Shown: piece by piece, positions 1 to 8,643 of the stretch | Layout: each line of letters begins with the position of its first letter | Numbering within the stretch: position 1 is the first letter of the stretch | Assembly: GCA_017984135.1 (NCBI GenBank) | Contig: JAGNZZ010000004.1 | Location: 72,014-126,276, forward strand | Length of the DNA stretch: 54,263 nucleotides | Source: Chitinophagales bacterium | GTDB lineage: Bacteria; Bacteroidota; Bacteroidia; Chitinophagales; JADIYW01 | Reading direction: 5' to 3' | Position numbers and translations under genes: made by a program | The notes under the pieces: generated by a model | Databases searched by the model: none | Told to the model about the DNA's origin: nothing | What the model saw: the letters and a program-made list of their open reading frames with translations, nothing else

Positions 1-108
1 CCACAAGAAATGAGTGGTACTAAATTTTATGAACCTGGAATCAATATTCGTGAAAATGAGTTGCGTAAATTTTTAAAAGATAGATGGAAAAAGAAGTACG
101 ATTATTAA
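1..108 (+). CDS. C-terminal end of a RarA/MgsA-like AAA+ ATPase (partial)
   Basis: An open frame runs in from the window edge and ends at TAA 106-108, giving 35 residues. The tail is rich in charge and aromatic residues, with FYEPG, NIRENELRKFL and RWKKKYDY. From memory this pattern closes replication-associated recombination protein A (RarA/MgsA) in Bacteroidota; RarA acts at stalled replication forks. No catalytic domain is visible here, so the call rests on the tail only. Other basic C-termini could look similar. It lies 72 bp upstream of kdsA on the same strand. Confidence 0.5.
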   Translation, partial: PQEMSGTKFYEPGINIRENELRKFLKDRWKKKYDY

Positions 109-144
109 TGAGATAATTAGCAAATGAAAGAAAGAATAAATAAA

Positions 145-174
145 TAACTTTGTGTTCTTAGTGTCTTAGTGATT
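145..174 (+). promoter_or_regulatory. -7-like box and degenerate octamer repeat before kdsA
   Basis: TAACTTTG at 145-152 matches the Bacteroidota -7 consensus TAnnTTTG, but no TTG sits about 20 bp upstream. It is followed by three imperfect octamers (TTTGTGTT, CTTAGTGT, CTTAGTGA). The kdsA ATG is at 181, so a transcript starting here would have a short leader. Confidence 0.4.
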
Positions 175-180
175 TAAAAT

Positions 181-972
181 ATGAAAATTCAAACAAATAC
201 ATTTTTTCTTATTGCTGGTCCATGCGCAGTGGAATCCAAAGAAATTTGCTTTGAGATAGCAGAACATTTAACAGCAATTACAACTGCATTAAATATTCCA
301 TTTATTTTTAAAGCCTCTTACAAAAAAGCAAACCGAAGTAAGCTGGATTCTTTCACTACTATTGGCGAAGAAAAAGCATTGCAAATTTTAGCAGATGTAA
401 AAGCACATTTTAATATTCCGATTTTGACCGATGTACATGAAAAAAGTGATTGCGAATTGGTAAAAGATACAGTGGATGTAATTCAAATTCCTGCATTTTT
501 ATGCCGGCAAACAGAATTATTAATCGCAGCAGCTAAAACAGGCAAAACCATCAATCTTAAAAAAGGGCAATTTGTGAATGCTGAAATAATGCAATTGGCT
601 GCTGAAAAAATGATAGCAAACGGCAATAAAAATATATGGCTCACCGAACGTGGAACCATGTTTGGATACAACGATTTGATTGTCGATTTCAGAAATATAC
701 AACAAATGAAATCATTTGGATTTCCGGTTATTTTTGATGCCACACATTCTGTTCAACAACCTAACCAAGCTATTGGAACAAGTGGCGGAAAGCCTGAATT
801 TATTGAAACTTTGGCTAAATGTGCTATCGTTTCGGGAGCAGATGGCATTTTTTTAGAAACACATCCTAAGCCTATAAATGCGTTGAGTGATGGTACAAAT
901 ATGTTGGCATTACATGAAGTGAAAAAATTGTTGGAAAAATTAAAGCAATTAAAAGCAATAAATTCTTTATAA
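181..972 (+). CDS. kdsA: 3-deoxy-8-phosphooctulonate (Kdo8P) synthase
   Basis: Condenses phosphoenolpyruvate with D-arabinose 5-phosphate to Kdo8P, the committed step toward the Kdo sugar of LPS, in the cytosol. The 263-residue chain has the family's TIM-barrel landmarks: AGPCAVES at 12-19, KKANRSKLDSF from residue 48, LTDVHE, QIPAFLCRQTELL, KKGQF and TERGTMFGYNDLIVDFRNI. Cys15 sits where metal-dependent Kdo8P synthases (Aquifex type) have their metal-binding cysteine; the metal-independent E. coli type has Asn there. The length is slightly below the usual ~280. Its 3' end overlaps the convergent OmpA-family gene by 6 bp. Confidence 0.95.
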   Translation: MKIQTNTFFLIAGPCAVESKEICFEIAEHLTAITTALNIPFIFKASYKKANRSKLDSFTTIGEEKALQILADVKAHFNIPILTDVHEKSDCELVKDTVDVIQIPAFLCRQTELLIAAAKTGKTINLKKGQFVNAEIMQLAAEKMIANGNKNIWLTERGTMFGYNDLIVDFRNIQQMKSFGFPVIFDATHSVQQPNQAIGTSGGKPEFIETLAKCAIVSGADGIFLETHPKPINALSDGTNMLALHEVKKLLEKLKQLKAINSL

Positions 973-2847
973 CACCTTCACTTCCGTTCTTCTGTTTTTA
1001 GCTTTATTTTCTTCCGTATCGTTGGGTGCAATTGGCTTGGATTCACCATAACCTTTGGCATTTAATCGCATTTTATCTATGCCTTTTTGCACCAAATAAT
1101 CCAACACAGTTTCCGCTCTTTTTTGCGATAGGATTTGATTGTATTTCTCATCGCCTTTATCATCTGTATAGCCACCGATTTCAATTTTTAAGCTTGGATT
1201 TTTATACAATAAATCAACTAATTTATCCAATTCTATAAACGATTCCGTTTTCAAATTACTCTTATCAAAATCATAAAAAACATTATTTAATACAAGCGTA
1301 CTATTGGTAGCAATAGGCTCTAAAAACACGTCTAACTCAAAAGGTTTTGATGATGTGGTGTATTCTTTAAAATTAATATTTTGAGAATAAAACAAATAGC
1401 CTTCTTTTTGTATTTGTAAGGCATTATTTTTATTCAAATCCAGTGCAATAAATACCATTGATTGGTTGGAGTGACCTTGTTTAATTTCATTTTTGGTATC
1501 TAAATCAACTACAGAATAATTAGCCTGAATTAGTTGTTTGGTTTTTGCATTTTTTATAATTGCTTTCAGATATGTAATTTGTTGTGGCTTCCTATTTTCA
1601 GGCAATTCAAAACTATATATATCTAAGCCACCAAAACCACCTTCTCTGTTAGAAGCCAAAAAGGCTGTTTTTCCATCATACGAAACAGTTAATCCATTTT
1701 CATCATTTTCTGTGTTAATCGGATAGCCAATATTTTCTGCTTTTGTCCATCCGGAATCTATTTTTCTTGATATAAAAATATCGCTGTTGCCCATTCCTGG
1801 CCAACCATTCGAGGTAAAATATAATGTTTGTTGGTCGGCATGTATAAACGGACATTGATCGTCATATTTTGTATTAATATTGGGTCCCAAATTTTCAGGC
1901 GTACTTAATTTCATATTTTCATCTAAATAACTTACCCAAATATCACGTCCACCATATCCACCTGGTCTGTTGCTTACAAAATACAAGGCACTTCCATCGG
2001 CAGCAAAACTAGGTTGCGCATCCCAAGCACCTGTATTTACAGGCTTTCCGATACCTTGCAGTGGTAACCATTGATTGTTTTGCTGTGTAGAATAATAAAT
2101 ATCGCAACTGCCATAGCCATCCATTCTATTGCAGGCTGTTACGAATAAAAAATTTCCTTGAGCATCCATAGCACTTGCACCTTCATTTTCACGAGAATTA
2201 ATTGTATTGCCAAATGATTTGGCATTTGAGAATAAACTATCCATGCGAAGTGCATAAAATAAATCTTCTTGGTAGGCATCCATTCGTGTAAATGTGAGGA
2301 TTTTTCCATCCGGAATTAGGTATGGAAAATACTCGCTGTGTGTAGTATTTACTGCACTTCCTACGTTTTTAGGATTAAATGCAACTGGATTTTTTTTGGC
2401 TTCAATGGCAAAATTTGCATTTAAAATAGTTTGCGTTGCTTTTTCAGAAGCTTTTGGTGCTTTATCCTTCCGTTCTAAATATTTTTCTGCATAATATTTT
2501 GCTTTATCTCCATCACTAATTTTTAAATAAAGCTCCGACAATAAATACAAGGAACGTGTTGAAAAATCTTTCGCATCAGCACAATTTTCTAAGGAAAAAA
2601 TAGCATCATCATACATTTTTAATGCATAAAAAAATTCACCTAATAGTTCTTTTGCTGCGGTGTAATTAGGTTCTATTTTAATAGCTTTTTGAAGTTCCAA
2701 AATACCTTCTTCCCATTGAGTTCTACTTCCATAATCTTTAGCTTTAAAATAGGCTGCCATTGCTTTTTCTTTTACTTGCTGTGCGTAGCAGTAGTAAGTA
2801 GAAAGTAGTAAGTAGAAAGTAAATGATATGGTTATTATTTTCTTCAT
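967..2847 (-). CDS. OmpA-family protein with TPR and PD40 repeats
   Basis: A 626-residue envelope protein. Residues 1-22 are a signal peptide ending in YCYA before QQ. Residues ~28-140 look like tetratricopeptide repeats (WEEGILELQKAIKIEPNY). Residues ~170-415 hold PD40/WD40-like beta-propeller repeats (FAADGSALYFVSNRPGGYGG, VSYDGKTAFLASNREGGFGG). A short beta domain precedes a C-terminal OmpA peptidoglycan-binding domain (~505-626) with FYDFDKSNL, GGYTDDKGD and NRRTEVKVL. This architecture is typical of Bacteroidota, including PorE-like proteins of the type IX system, but the exact role cannot be told. It follows queE at 76 bp on the same strand. The signal-peptide codons contain a perfect 14-bp tandem duplication. 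Confidence 0.88.
   Translation of the reverse strand: MKKIITISFTFYLLLSTYYCYAQQVKEKAMAAYFKAKDYGSRTQWEEGILELQKAIKIEPNYTAAKELLGEFFYALKMYDDAIFSLENCADAKDFSTRSLYLLSELYLKISDGDKAKYYAEKYLERKDKAPKASEKATQTILNANFAIEAKKNPVAFNPKNVGSAVNTTHSEYFPYLIPDGKILTFTRMDAYQEDLFYALRMDSLFSNAKSFGNTINSRENEGASAMDAQGNFLFVTACNRMDGYGSCDIYYSTQQNNQWLPLQGIGKPVNTGAWDAQPSFAADGSALYFVSNRPGGYGGRDIWVSYLDENMKLSTPENLGPNINTKYDDQCPFIHADQQTLYFTSNGWPGMGNSDIFISRKIDSGWTKAENIGYPINTENDENGLTVSYDGKTAFLASNREGGFGGLDIYSFELPENRKPQQITYLKAIIKNAKTKQLIQANYSVVDLDTKNEIKQGHSNQSMVFIALDLNKNNALQIQKEGYLFYSQNINFKEYTTSSKPFELDVFLEPIATNSTLVLNNVFYDFDKSNLKTESFIELDKLVDLLYKNPSLKIEIGGYTDDKGDEKYNQILSQKRAETVLDYLVQKGIDKMRLNAKGYGESKPIAPNDTEENKAKNRRTEVKVL
2793..2820 (-). repeat. 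14-bp perfect tandem duplication inside a signal peptide
   Basis: Two adjacent identical copies, 2793-2806 and 2807-2820 (on the coding strand ACTTTCTACTTACT), followed by a decayed third start. They encode part of the signal peptide of the OmpA/PD40 protein. Fourteen is not a multiple of three, so gain or loss of one unit would shift the frame. Confidence 0.85.
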
Positions 2848-2923
2848 TTATTTTAATTCAACAAAAAATGTGCTACATCTTCATTGTCATTAGTAAATGT
2901 ATCTTTTTTTGAGGAAAATAATA

Positions 2924-3535
2924 CTATGGTATGTCCATATATTTATGAGTTTGAACCGATATCTGCCATTTGGGATGCTCCTTTACATAATCAACTATTA
3001 ATGGTGTTATTGGCTCTTTTTTACTCCATTCTGGTTGTAAGAATAATTTGCATTTTTCTGCACAATGTTGACTATTTTTTTCTGCAAACTTGAAATCGCT
3101 TTTATTATAAATAATACATTTAAGCTCATTTGCTTTTGCCAAAACATCGTTTAATGGCATTTTAAATTTTTTAGGAGAAACGCAAATCCAATCTAATTCA
3201 CCTGAAATTGGATAAGCACCGGAAGTTTCAATATTAATTTGAAATCCATTTTGCTTTAAGGCTTTTGTCAAAAAAGTTAAATCATACATTAAAGGTTCGC
3301 CACCAGTTATTACAATTAAACGTGCAGGATATTTATTTGCTTCAGCCACTATTTCATCTAATGCCATTAATTGGTGTTTTTCTATTGTCCAAGATGCTTT
3401 CACATCACACCAAACGCAACCAACATCACAGCCAGCAAGTCGAATAAAATAAGCAGCCTTTCCGGAATAAAAACCTTCTCCTTGAATGGTGTAAAAGTGT
3501 TCCATCACTGGAATATGTGTAGTGGGATTCATCAT
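2924..3535 (-). CDS. queE: 7-carboxy-7-deazaguanine synthase (radical SAM)
   Basis: Converts 6-carboxy-tetrahydropterin to 7-carboxy-7-deazaguanine in queuosine precursor synthesis. The 203-residue chain has FYTIQGEG at 14-21 and the [4Fe-4S] radical-SAM cysteines Cys36, Cys40 and Cys43 (CDVGCVWC, the CX3CX2C spacing common in QueE), followed by ITGGEPL at 76-82 for SAM binding. The length is normal for the family. It lies between a terminator after pckA (upstream) and the OmpA/PD40 gene (downstream, same strand). Other queuosine genes in the window, tgt and queA, are not adjacent. Confidence 0.93.
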   Translation of the reverse strand: MMNPTTHIPVMEHFYTIQGEGFYSGKAAYFIRLAGCDVGCVWCDVKASWTIEKHQLMALDEIVAEANKYPARLIVITGGEPLMYDLTFLTKALKQNGFQINIETSGAYPISGELDWICVSPKKFKMPLNDVLAKANELKCIIYNKSDFKFAEKNSQHCAEKCKLFLQPEWSKKEPITPLIVDYVKEHPKWQISVQTHKYMDIP

Positions 3536-3547
3536 TTCAACAAAAGT

Positions 3548-3575
3548 AAAAAAAGATTCCCGCTTTTGCGGGAAT
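3548..3575 (-). terminator. Rho-independent terminator after pckA
   Basis: On the minus strand an 8-bp stem (ATTCCCGC / GCGGGAAT) with an AAAA loop is followed by C and seven T residues. It lies 47 bp beyond the pckA stop codon and just before queE. Confidence 0.85.
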
Positions 3576-3621
3576 GACTTTTAGAATATTTAACTCCAAT
3601 AATGGGTTGTAAAACTTAGAT

Positions 3622-5223
3622 TCAAACTTGTGGTGCGGCCGCTAATATTTCAGTGCTGGCTTTATCGGCATATTTTTTAAAATTCTCGTTGAATTTACCG
3701 GCTAATTCTGTTGCTTTTGCATCATAAGCAACTTGATCTGCCCACGCATTTCTTGGATTTAAAATTTCACTTGGAACACCATCTACTACTGTTGGTATTT
3801 GAAAATTGAAAATCGGTAAGGTTTCATACGTTGCATTTGCCAATTCACCATTCAATGCTGAAGTAATTAATGCACGTGTATATTTTAAGCTCATACGTTT
3901 TCCAACGCCATAAACGCCGCCTGTCATTCCAGTGTTTACTAACCAAACGTTTGCACCGCTTTCTTTTAATTTTTTACCCAACATTTCTGCATATTTTGTT
4001 GGATGCAACGGTAGAAATGCGGCTCCAAAGCAAGCGGAGAAAGTAGTTTGTGGTTCAGTTACGCCAGCTTCAGTTCCTGCTACTTTAGACGTATATCCAG
4101 AAATGAATAAATACATGGCTTGTTCTTCTGTTAATTTTGAAATTGGAGGCAAAACACCAAAAGCATCATAACTTAAGAAGAAAATATTTTTAGGTGTTGA
4201 ACCTACAGATGGAACAGCAATATTATTGATATGATATAATGGATAAGAAACACGTGTGTTTTCAGTAATTTTTACATCTTCAAAATTCACTTCGTTTGTT
4301 CCTTCAAAAAATCCGATGTTTTCTAAAATAGCACCTGGTTTGATGGCTCTAAAAATATCTGGTTCTTTTTCTTCTGTTAAATCCACACATTTAGCATAGC
4401 ATCCGCCTTCAAAGTTAAATACGCCGTTATCACTCCAACCATGTTCATCGTCTCCAATTAATTTTCGGTTAGGATCTGCAGAAAGCGTAGTTTTTCCTGT
4501 TCCTGATAAACCAAAGAATAATGCAGTATCTCCATCATTTCCAATGTTTGCAGAGCAATGCATACTTAATACATTTTTCAAATGTGGCAATTCAAAATTT
4601 AAAACAGTGAAAATGCCTTTTTTAATTTCTCCAGTATAGCTACTTCCACCTATTAAGATTACTTTTTTAGTAAAATTGATAATAGAAAAATTGTGTTGAC
4701 GTGTGCCATCTTCCTCTTTTATGGCAACACAAGAAGGCGCACATAAAATTGTCCAATCTGGTAAAAAATTTGCTATATCTTCTTGTGTTGAACGCAAAAA
4801 CATATTATCTGCAAATAAACTTGCCCAAGGAGTTTCTGTAATAACGCGAACGTTTACTTTATATTTTTCATCTGCACAGGCTGCAACGTCACGCACATAA
4901 ATTTCTGAATTTTTATCTAAATGAGCAATTACTTTTGCTTGCAATGCATCAAATGCTTCAGGTGAAAATGGTTGATTAATGGCGTTCCAATCTACTGCAT
5001 TTTCGGTCAATGCATCTTTAACGGTAAACTTATCTTTAGGAGAACGTCCGGTAAATTCACCGGTGTTGATACATAATGCGCCAGCACTGCTGAGTACGCC
5101 TAAATTTAGGTCTAAGGTTTTTTGAATTAAATCTTCTCGTGAAATGTTCCAATTGATTTTGGAGTGTTGAAAGCCTAATTTTGACAAGTCCTGATTAAGG
5201 TGCTTCTCTGCTGTTTCGCTCAT
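3622..5223 (-). CDS. pckA: Phosphoenolpyruvate carboxykinase (ATP)
   Basis: Catalyses oxaloacetate + ATP to phosphoenolpyruvate + CO2 + ADP, the entry to gluconeogenesis. From the start chosen (MSETAEKHL, ATG at 5223) the chain is 533 residues, the usual length. The P-loop GLSGTGKTT is at 238-246, followed by the kinase-2 region GDDEHGWSDNGVFNFEGGCY; NTGEFTGRSPKDKF near residue 53 is the family N-terminal signature. The open frame extends to an ATG at 5298, but that 25-residue extension crosses a TAnnTTTG box (5247-5254), so it is unlikely to be translated. It is transcribed alone, with a terminator behind it. Confidence 0.96.
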   Translation of the reverse strand: MSETAEKHLNQDLSKLGFQHSKINWNISREDLIQKTLDLNLGVLSSAGALCINTGEFTGRSPKDKFTVKDALTENAVDWNAINQPFSPEAFDALQAKVIAHLDKNSEIYVRDVAACADEKYKVNVRVITETPWASLFADNMFLRSTQEDIANFLPDWTILCAPSCVAIKEEDGTRQHNFSIINFTKKVILIGGSSYTGEIKKGIFTVLNFELPHLKNVLSMHCSANIGNDGDTALFFGLSGTGKTTLSADPNRKLIGDDEHGWSDNGVFNFEGGCYAKCVDLTEEKEPDIFRAIKPGAILENIGFFEGTNEVNFEDVKITENTRVSYPLYHINNIAVPSVGSTPKNIFFLSYDAFGVLPPISKLTEEQAMYLFISGYTSKVAGTEAGVTEPQTTFSACFGAAFLPLHPTKYAEMLGKKLKESGANVWLVNTGMTGGVYGVGKRMSLKYTRALITSALNGELANATYETLPIFNFQIPTVVDGVPSEILNPRNAWADQVAYDAKATELAGKFNENFKKYADKASTEILAAAPQV

Positions 5224-5246
5224 TTTTAGTTTATTTAATTTATCTC

Positions 5247-5254
5247 CAAAAATA
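5247..5254 (-). promoter_or_regulatory. -7 promoter box of pckA
   Basis: TATTTTTG on the minus strand matches TAnnTTTG, 23 bp before the chosen pckA ATG. The spacing-correct upstream triplet is TTT instead of TTG. Confidence 0.5.
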
Positions 5255-5386
5255 AGGAATTTTGAATGGAAAGAAAAGTAGTAATATTTTAGTAACACAA
5301 AAAAATATTCACAGAATTACCTTGAACGTGCGGGTTTTAGTGCATATATTTTACAAATAGGAACATGATTTTATCCTAAGTAAAGA

Positions 5387-5417
5387 AAACAAAAAAACCT
5401 GCTCAAAAGAGCAGGTT
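5387..5417 (-). terminator. Rho-independent terminator after rpsA
   Basis: Minus strand: 9-bp stem AACCTGCTC / GAGCAGGTT with a TTTT loop, followed by a T-rich run. It starts 23 bp beyond the rpsA stop. Confidence 0.9.
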
Positions 5418-5440
5418 ATCTATTTTATAGAATTAGAAAA

Positions 5441-7318
5441 TTATTTTCCTTCTTCCATTTTTGATTTCAATTCAGAAAGTGCGCTTAAATCTCCTAAAGT
5501 TGATTTTTCAATTTTGTTGTTTGTTTTTTCAACAGCATCTTTTGTTCTTTTCGCTTCTTTCTTTTTCTCACCATCTACAGATTTCTTTTCTTCTATTTTT
5601 GCATCTTCATTTACACGTGTATGCGATACGATGATACGTTTATCGTCACGGTCAAATTCTAATACTTTGAAAGATAAGATTTCTTCTACTTCTGCTAATT
5701 TTCCATCTTCTTTTTTGATATGACGCGTTGGAGCAAATGCTTCAATTCCGTAAGGTAATTGAACCACGGCACCTTTATCTTCGCGTTTTAGCACAGTAGC
5801 TTGGTGGATAGAACCGATAGGGAATAAGTTTTCGAATGTATCCCAAGGATCTTCTTCTAATTGTTTATGTCCTAAAACGATTTTTTTGTTTTCTACATCA
5901 ATTTCTAGAACAGTAACATCTAATTCGTTGCCTACTTTCGTAAACTCAGATGGATGGTTGTAACGTTTTGTCCAAGAAAGGTCAGAAATATGAATCATAC
6001 CACCAACAACATCATCTAATTCAACGAAAACGCCATAAGGTGTGATGTTTTTAACCAATCCTTTGTATTTAGAACCTACAGGATATTTTTCTGCGATGTG
6101 TTTCCAAGGATCTTCTGACATTTGTTTTAAACTCAATGACATTTTACGCTCTTCTTTGTCTAAGGTTACAACTACTGCTTCGTATTCATCACCCAATTTA
6201 AAGAAATCACGAGAATTGATTGGTTGGTTACTCCATGTTACTTCTGACACGTGGATTAAACCTTCAACACCAGGTGTAATTTCTAAGAAAGAACCGTAAT
6301 CTTCGATATTTACAATTTTACCTTTCACTTTTGCACCTAATTCGATGCCTTCTGGTAATGAATCCCAAGGATGTGGTTGTAATTGTTTTAAGCCTAATGA
6401 AATACGTTTTTTATTATCATCGTAATCAATTACAACTACTTGTAATTTTTGATCCATTTTCAATACTTCATTTGGATGGTTGATACGTCCCCAAGAAATA
6501 TCAGTAATGTATAATAAACCATCCACACCACCTAAATCGATAAATGCACCAAATTCAGTAATATTTTTGATTACACCTTCTAATACTTGACCTTTTTCTA
6601 ATTTGCCAATAATTTCTTGACGTTGTGATTCTAAATCGCTTTCGATAAGTGCTTTGTGAGATACTACAGCATTTTTAATAGTATCATTGATTTTTACCAC
6701 CTTGAATTCCATTGTTTTGCCAACAAATTGATCGTAATCAGTAATTGGTTTAACATCAATTTGAGAACCTGGTAAAAATGTTTCCATTCCAAATAAATCT
6801 ACTATCAAACCACCCTTAGTTTTGCTGATAATACGACCTTTCACTACTGTGTCTTTTGCGTTTGCTTCGCAAATGTAATCCCAAGCTTTTGTTAATTTCG
6901 CTTTTTTACGAGATAGAACTAATTGTCCTTTTTTGTTTTCTTTGTTTTCTACATAAACATCTATTTCATCTCCTACTTTTAAATCCGGCGTATCTTTAAA
7001 TTCAGAACGTGCAATCATGCCATCTGATTTAAATCCGATATTTAAGATAACGTCTGAAGTTGTTATACCTGAAACAATTGCTTTGATAATTTCATTATCT
7101 TCTACTTGTTTGAATGTTTGGTTATACAGGTTTTCTAATTCAGCAGCTTTTTCTTTTGAATATTGGTTAGCACCACGTTTGCTTACATTCCAGTCGAACT
7201 CTACTTCTTTTACAACAGGTACTGTAATGTCCACTGTTTCTTGTTCGATGATTTCTTTTTCTTTGTGTGCAGGGATAACTTCATCGTTATCTGCAACTTG
7301 TTTTGATTTACTTGTCAA
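5441..7318 (-). CDS. rpsA: 30S ribosomal protein S1
   Basis: An RNA-binding ribosomal protein that helps position mRNA on the 30S subunit. The 625 residues contain six S1 (OB-fold) repeats; clear cores include VVKGRIISKTKGGLIVDLFG, LEGVIKNITEFGAFIDLGG, VKGKIVNIEDYGSFLEI, YKGLVKNITPYGVFVELDD and a degenerate last one, QATVLKREDKGAVVQL. An acidic N-terminal extension (~50 residues) and a Lys/Glu-rich C-terminal tail (KKSVDGEKKKEAKRTKDAV) flank the repeats, as is common in Bacteroidota. It has its own consensus promoter ~75 bp upstream and its own terminator, so it is a single-gene unit. Confidence 0.96.
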   Translation of the reverse strand: MTSKSKQVADNDEVIPAHKEKEIIEQETVDITVPVVKEVEFDWNVSKRGANQYSKEKAAELENLYNQTFKQVEDNEIIKAIVSGITTSDVILNIGFKSDGMIARSEFKDTPDLKVGDEIDVYVENKENKKGQLVLSRKKAKLTKAWDYICEANAKDTVVKGRIISKTKGGLIVDLFGMETFLPGSQIDVKPITDYDQFVGKTMEFKVVKINDTIKNAVVSHKALIESDLESQRQEIIGKLEKGQVLEGVIKNITEFGAFIDLGGVDGLLYITDISWGRINHPNEVLKMDQKLQVVVIDYDDNKKRISLGLKQLQPHPWDSLPEGIELGAKVKGKIVNIEDYGSFLEITPGVEGLIHVSEVTWSNQPINSRDFFKLGDEYEAVVVTLDKEERKMSLSLKQMSEDPWKHIAEKYPVGSKYKGLVKNITPYGVFVELDDVVGGMIHISDLSWTKRYNHPSEFTKVGNELDVTVLEIDVENKKIVLGHKQLEEDPWDTFENLFPIGSIHQATVLKREDKGAVVQLPYGIEAFAPTRHIKKEDGKLAEVEEILSFKVLEFDRDDKRIIVSHTRVNEDAKIEEKKSVDGEKKKEAKRTKDAVEKTNNKIEKSTLGDLSALSELKSKMEEGK

Positions 7319-7392
7319 AATTGACGATTTTAAAGGTTAAAAATAAATATCTCTCCAAAAATTAAAGGATAATCCGTTTAAAATTTGGACTG

Positions 7393-7423
7393 CAAAGGTA
7401 GTGATAAATTGATAAAATAGCAA
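7393..7423 (-). promoter_or_regulatory. Consensus Bacteroidota promoter of rpsA
   Basis: On the minus strand TTG (7421-7423), exactly 20 bp, then TACCTTTG (7393-7400). This fits the -33/-7 promoter used by the Bacteroidota primary sigma factor. The predicted start near 7387 gives a leader of about 70 nt before rpsA. Confidence 0.8.
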
Positions 7424-7529
7424 TTCACAAGAGGTTTAATCTCATTTTTTCAAGGAAATTATAGTGTATTTAACAAATACTTCGTCATGCTCAATGTCAA
7501 TCGGTGCAATTAATCTTATTTAGGCTAAC

Positions 7530-8609
7530 TTATTTAGGCGCTCTGATGACTAAAAAAACTGCAATTATTCCAAAAATAAAATTCGGAATCCACACGGCAA
7601 TAAATGGATCTAAATTGCCTTTTATGGCAAAAACGGTTGAAAACTGTTGGATGATGATATAGGCACCGCTGAGTAACATACCTGCCACGATATACAAACC
7701 CATTCCGTTTCTAACTTTTTTGGTGGTCATAGCCACCGCAATCAAGGTTAAAATAATGGTGGAAAATGGGATGGCTGTTCTTCGATATTTTTCTACTTCA
7801 AAAAGTTTTACGTTTTCATTTCCTTTTCGCACTTGATCCACAATAAATTGTTTTAACTCTTTTGTTGTCATAGTTTCAATATCATAATCCTGTCGAACAT
7901 ATTCATTTTTGGTGATTGGTAACACCATAAATGTATCTAAGCCTTTGCCAATAATATCCAATTTCCCACTATTTTTTCTAAATGTCCAATTAGACATTTT
8001 CCATTTATTTTTGGTGGAATCCCATTGAATATTGTCTGCTGTAAACTTATATGTTTGTATATCATTTATTATTTCTTCCAATGTAAATTTAAAACCAGTA
8101 TTAGCGTTTATGTCATACGACTGCGTGTAGATAAATGTATCTTTTCCTATTTGAAAATGATAATTAATTTTGGAGGTACGTTGTTCTTTTTTTGAAGCAT
8201 ATTGTTCCTCAAACTTGATTTTAACTTTATTGTTTTTAGGTAATATTGTATGGTTGTAGTAAGCAAACGTTAAAGCCAACAAAACGGCTGTAAATAAATA
8301 TGGCATTAACAATCTATAAAAACTAACACCACCATTTAACATACAAATAATTTCAGTATTGGAAGTTAAGCGCGAAGTAAAATAAACAACAGAAATGAAT
8401 ACGAAAATTGGTGCTAACATCAATCCTATCCATGGAATAAAATTTAAATAATAATCCACCACAACTGCATTTAATGGTGCCTGGTTGCTAATAAAGTCGT
8501 CAATTTTTTCTGTTATATCAATCACAATAGCTACGGCACTCAACAAAAATATAGCAAAGAAAAAGGTTACTAAAAATTTCTGGATGATATATCTATCGAG
8601 TATTTTCAT
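7530..8609 (-). CDS. LptF/LptG family permease (YjgP/YjgQ)
   Basis: Inner-membrane subunit of the ABC machinery that extracts LPS and passes it to the periplasmic bridge. The chain, 359 residues from the ATG at 8609 (MKILDRYIIQKF), has three N-terminal membrane segments (~10-32, ~55-80, ~95-118), a periplasmic beta-rich stretch, and three C-terminal segments. ILDRYIIQKFL and EIICMLNGGVSFYRLLMPYL are characteristic family stretches. Five further residues are possible from an ATG at 8624. It lies 34 bp downstream of tgt, an adjacency I recall as frequent in Bacteroidota, so the two are probably co-transcribed. F and G cannot be separated by eye. Confidence 0.88.
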   Translation of the reverse strand: MKILDRYIIQKFLVTFFFAIFLLSAVAIVIDITEKIDDFISNQAPLNAVVVDYYLNFIPWIGLMLAPIFVFISVVYFTSRLTSNTEIICMLNGGVSFYRLLMPYLFTAVLLALTFAYYNHTILPKNNKVKIKFEEQYASKKEQRTSKINYHFQIGKDTFIYTQSYDINANTGFKFTLEEIINDIQTYKFTADNIQWDSTKNKWKMSNWTFRKNSGKLDIIGKGLDTFMVLPITKNEYVRQDYDIETMTTKELKQFIVDQVRKGNENVKLFEVEKYRRTAIPFSTIILTLIAVAMTTKKVRNGMGLYIVAGMLLSGAYIIIQQFSTVFAIKGNLDPFIAVWIPNFIFGIIAVFLVIRAPK

Positions 8610-8643
8610 TTTATAAAAACGCACTTTCTTTTATAGATTATAA

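Noticed and set aside
3622-5298. pckA start at ATG 5298
   Set aside because: The extra 25 residues are Phe/Tyr/Lys-rich, are not family-like, and overlap the TAnnTTTG promoter box at 5247-5254.
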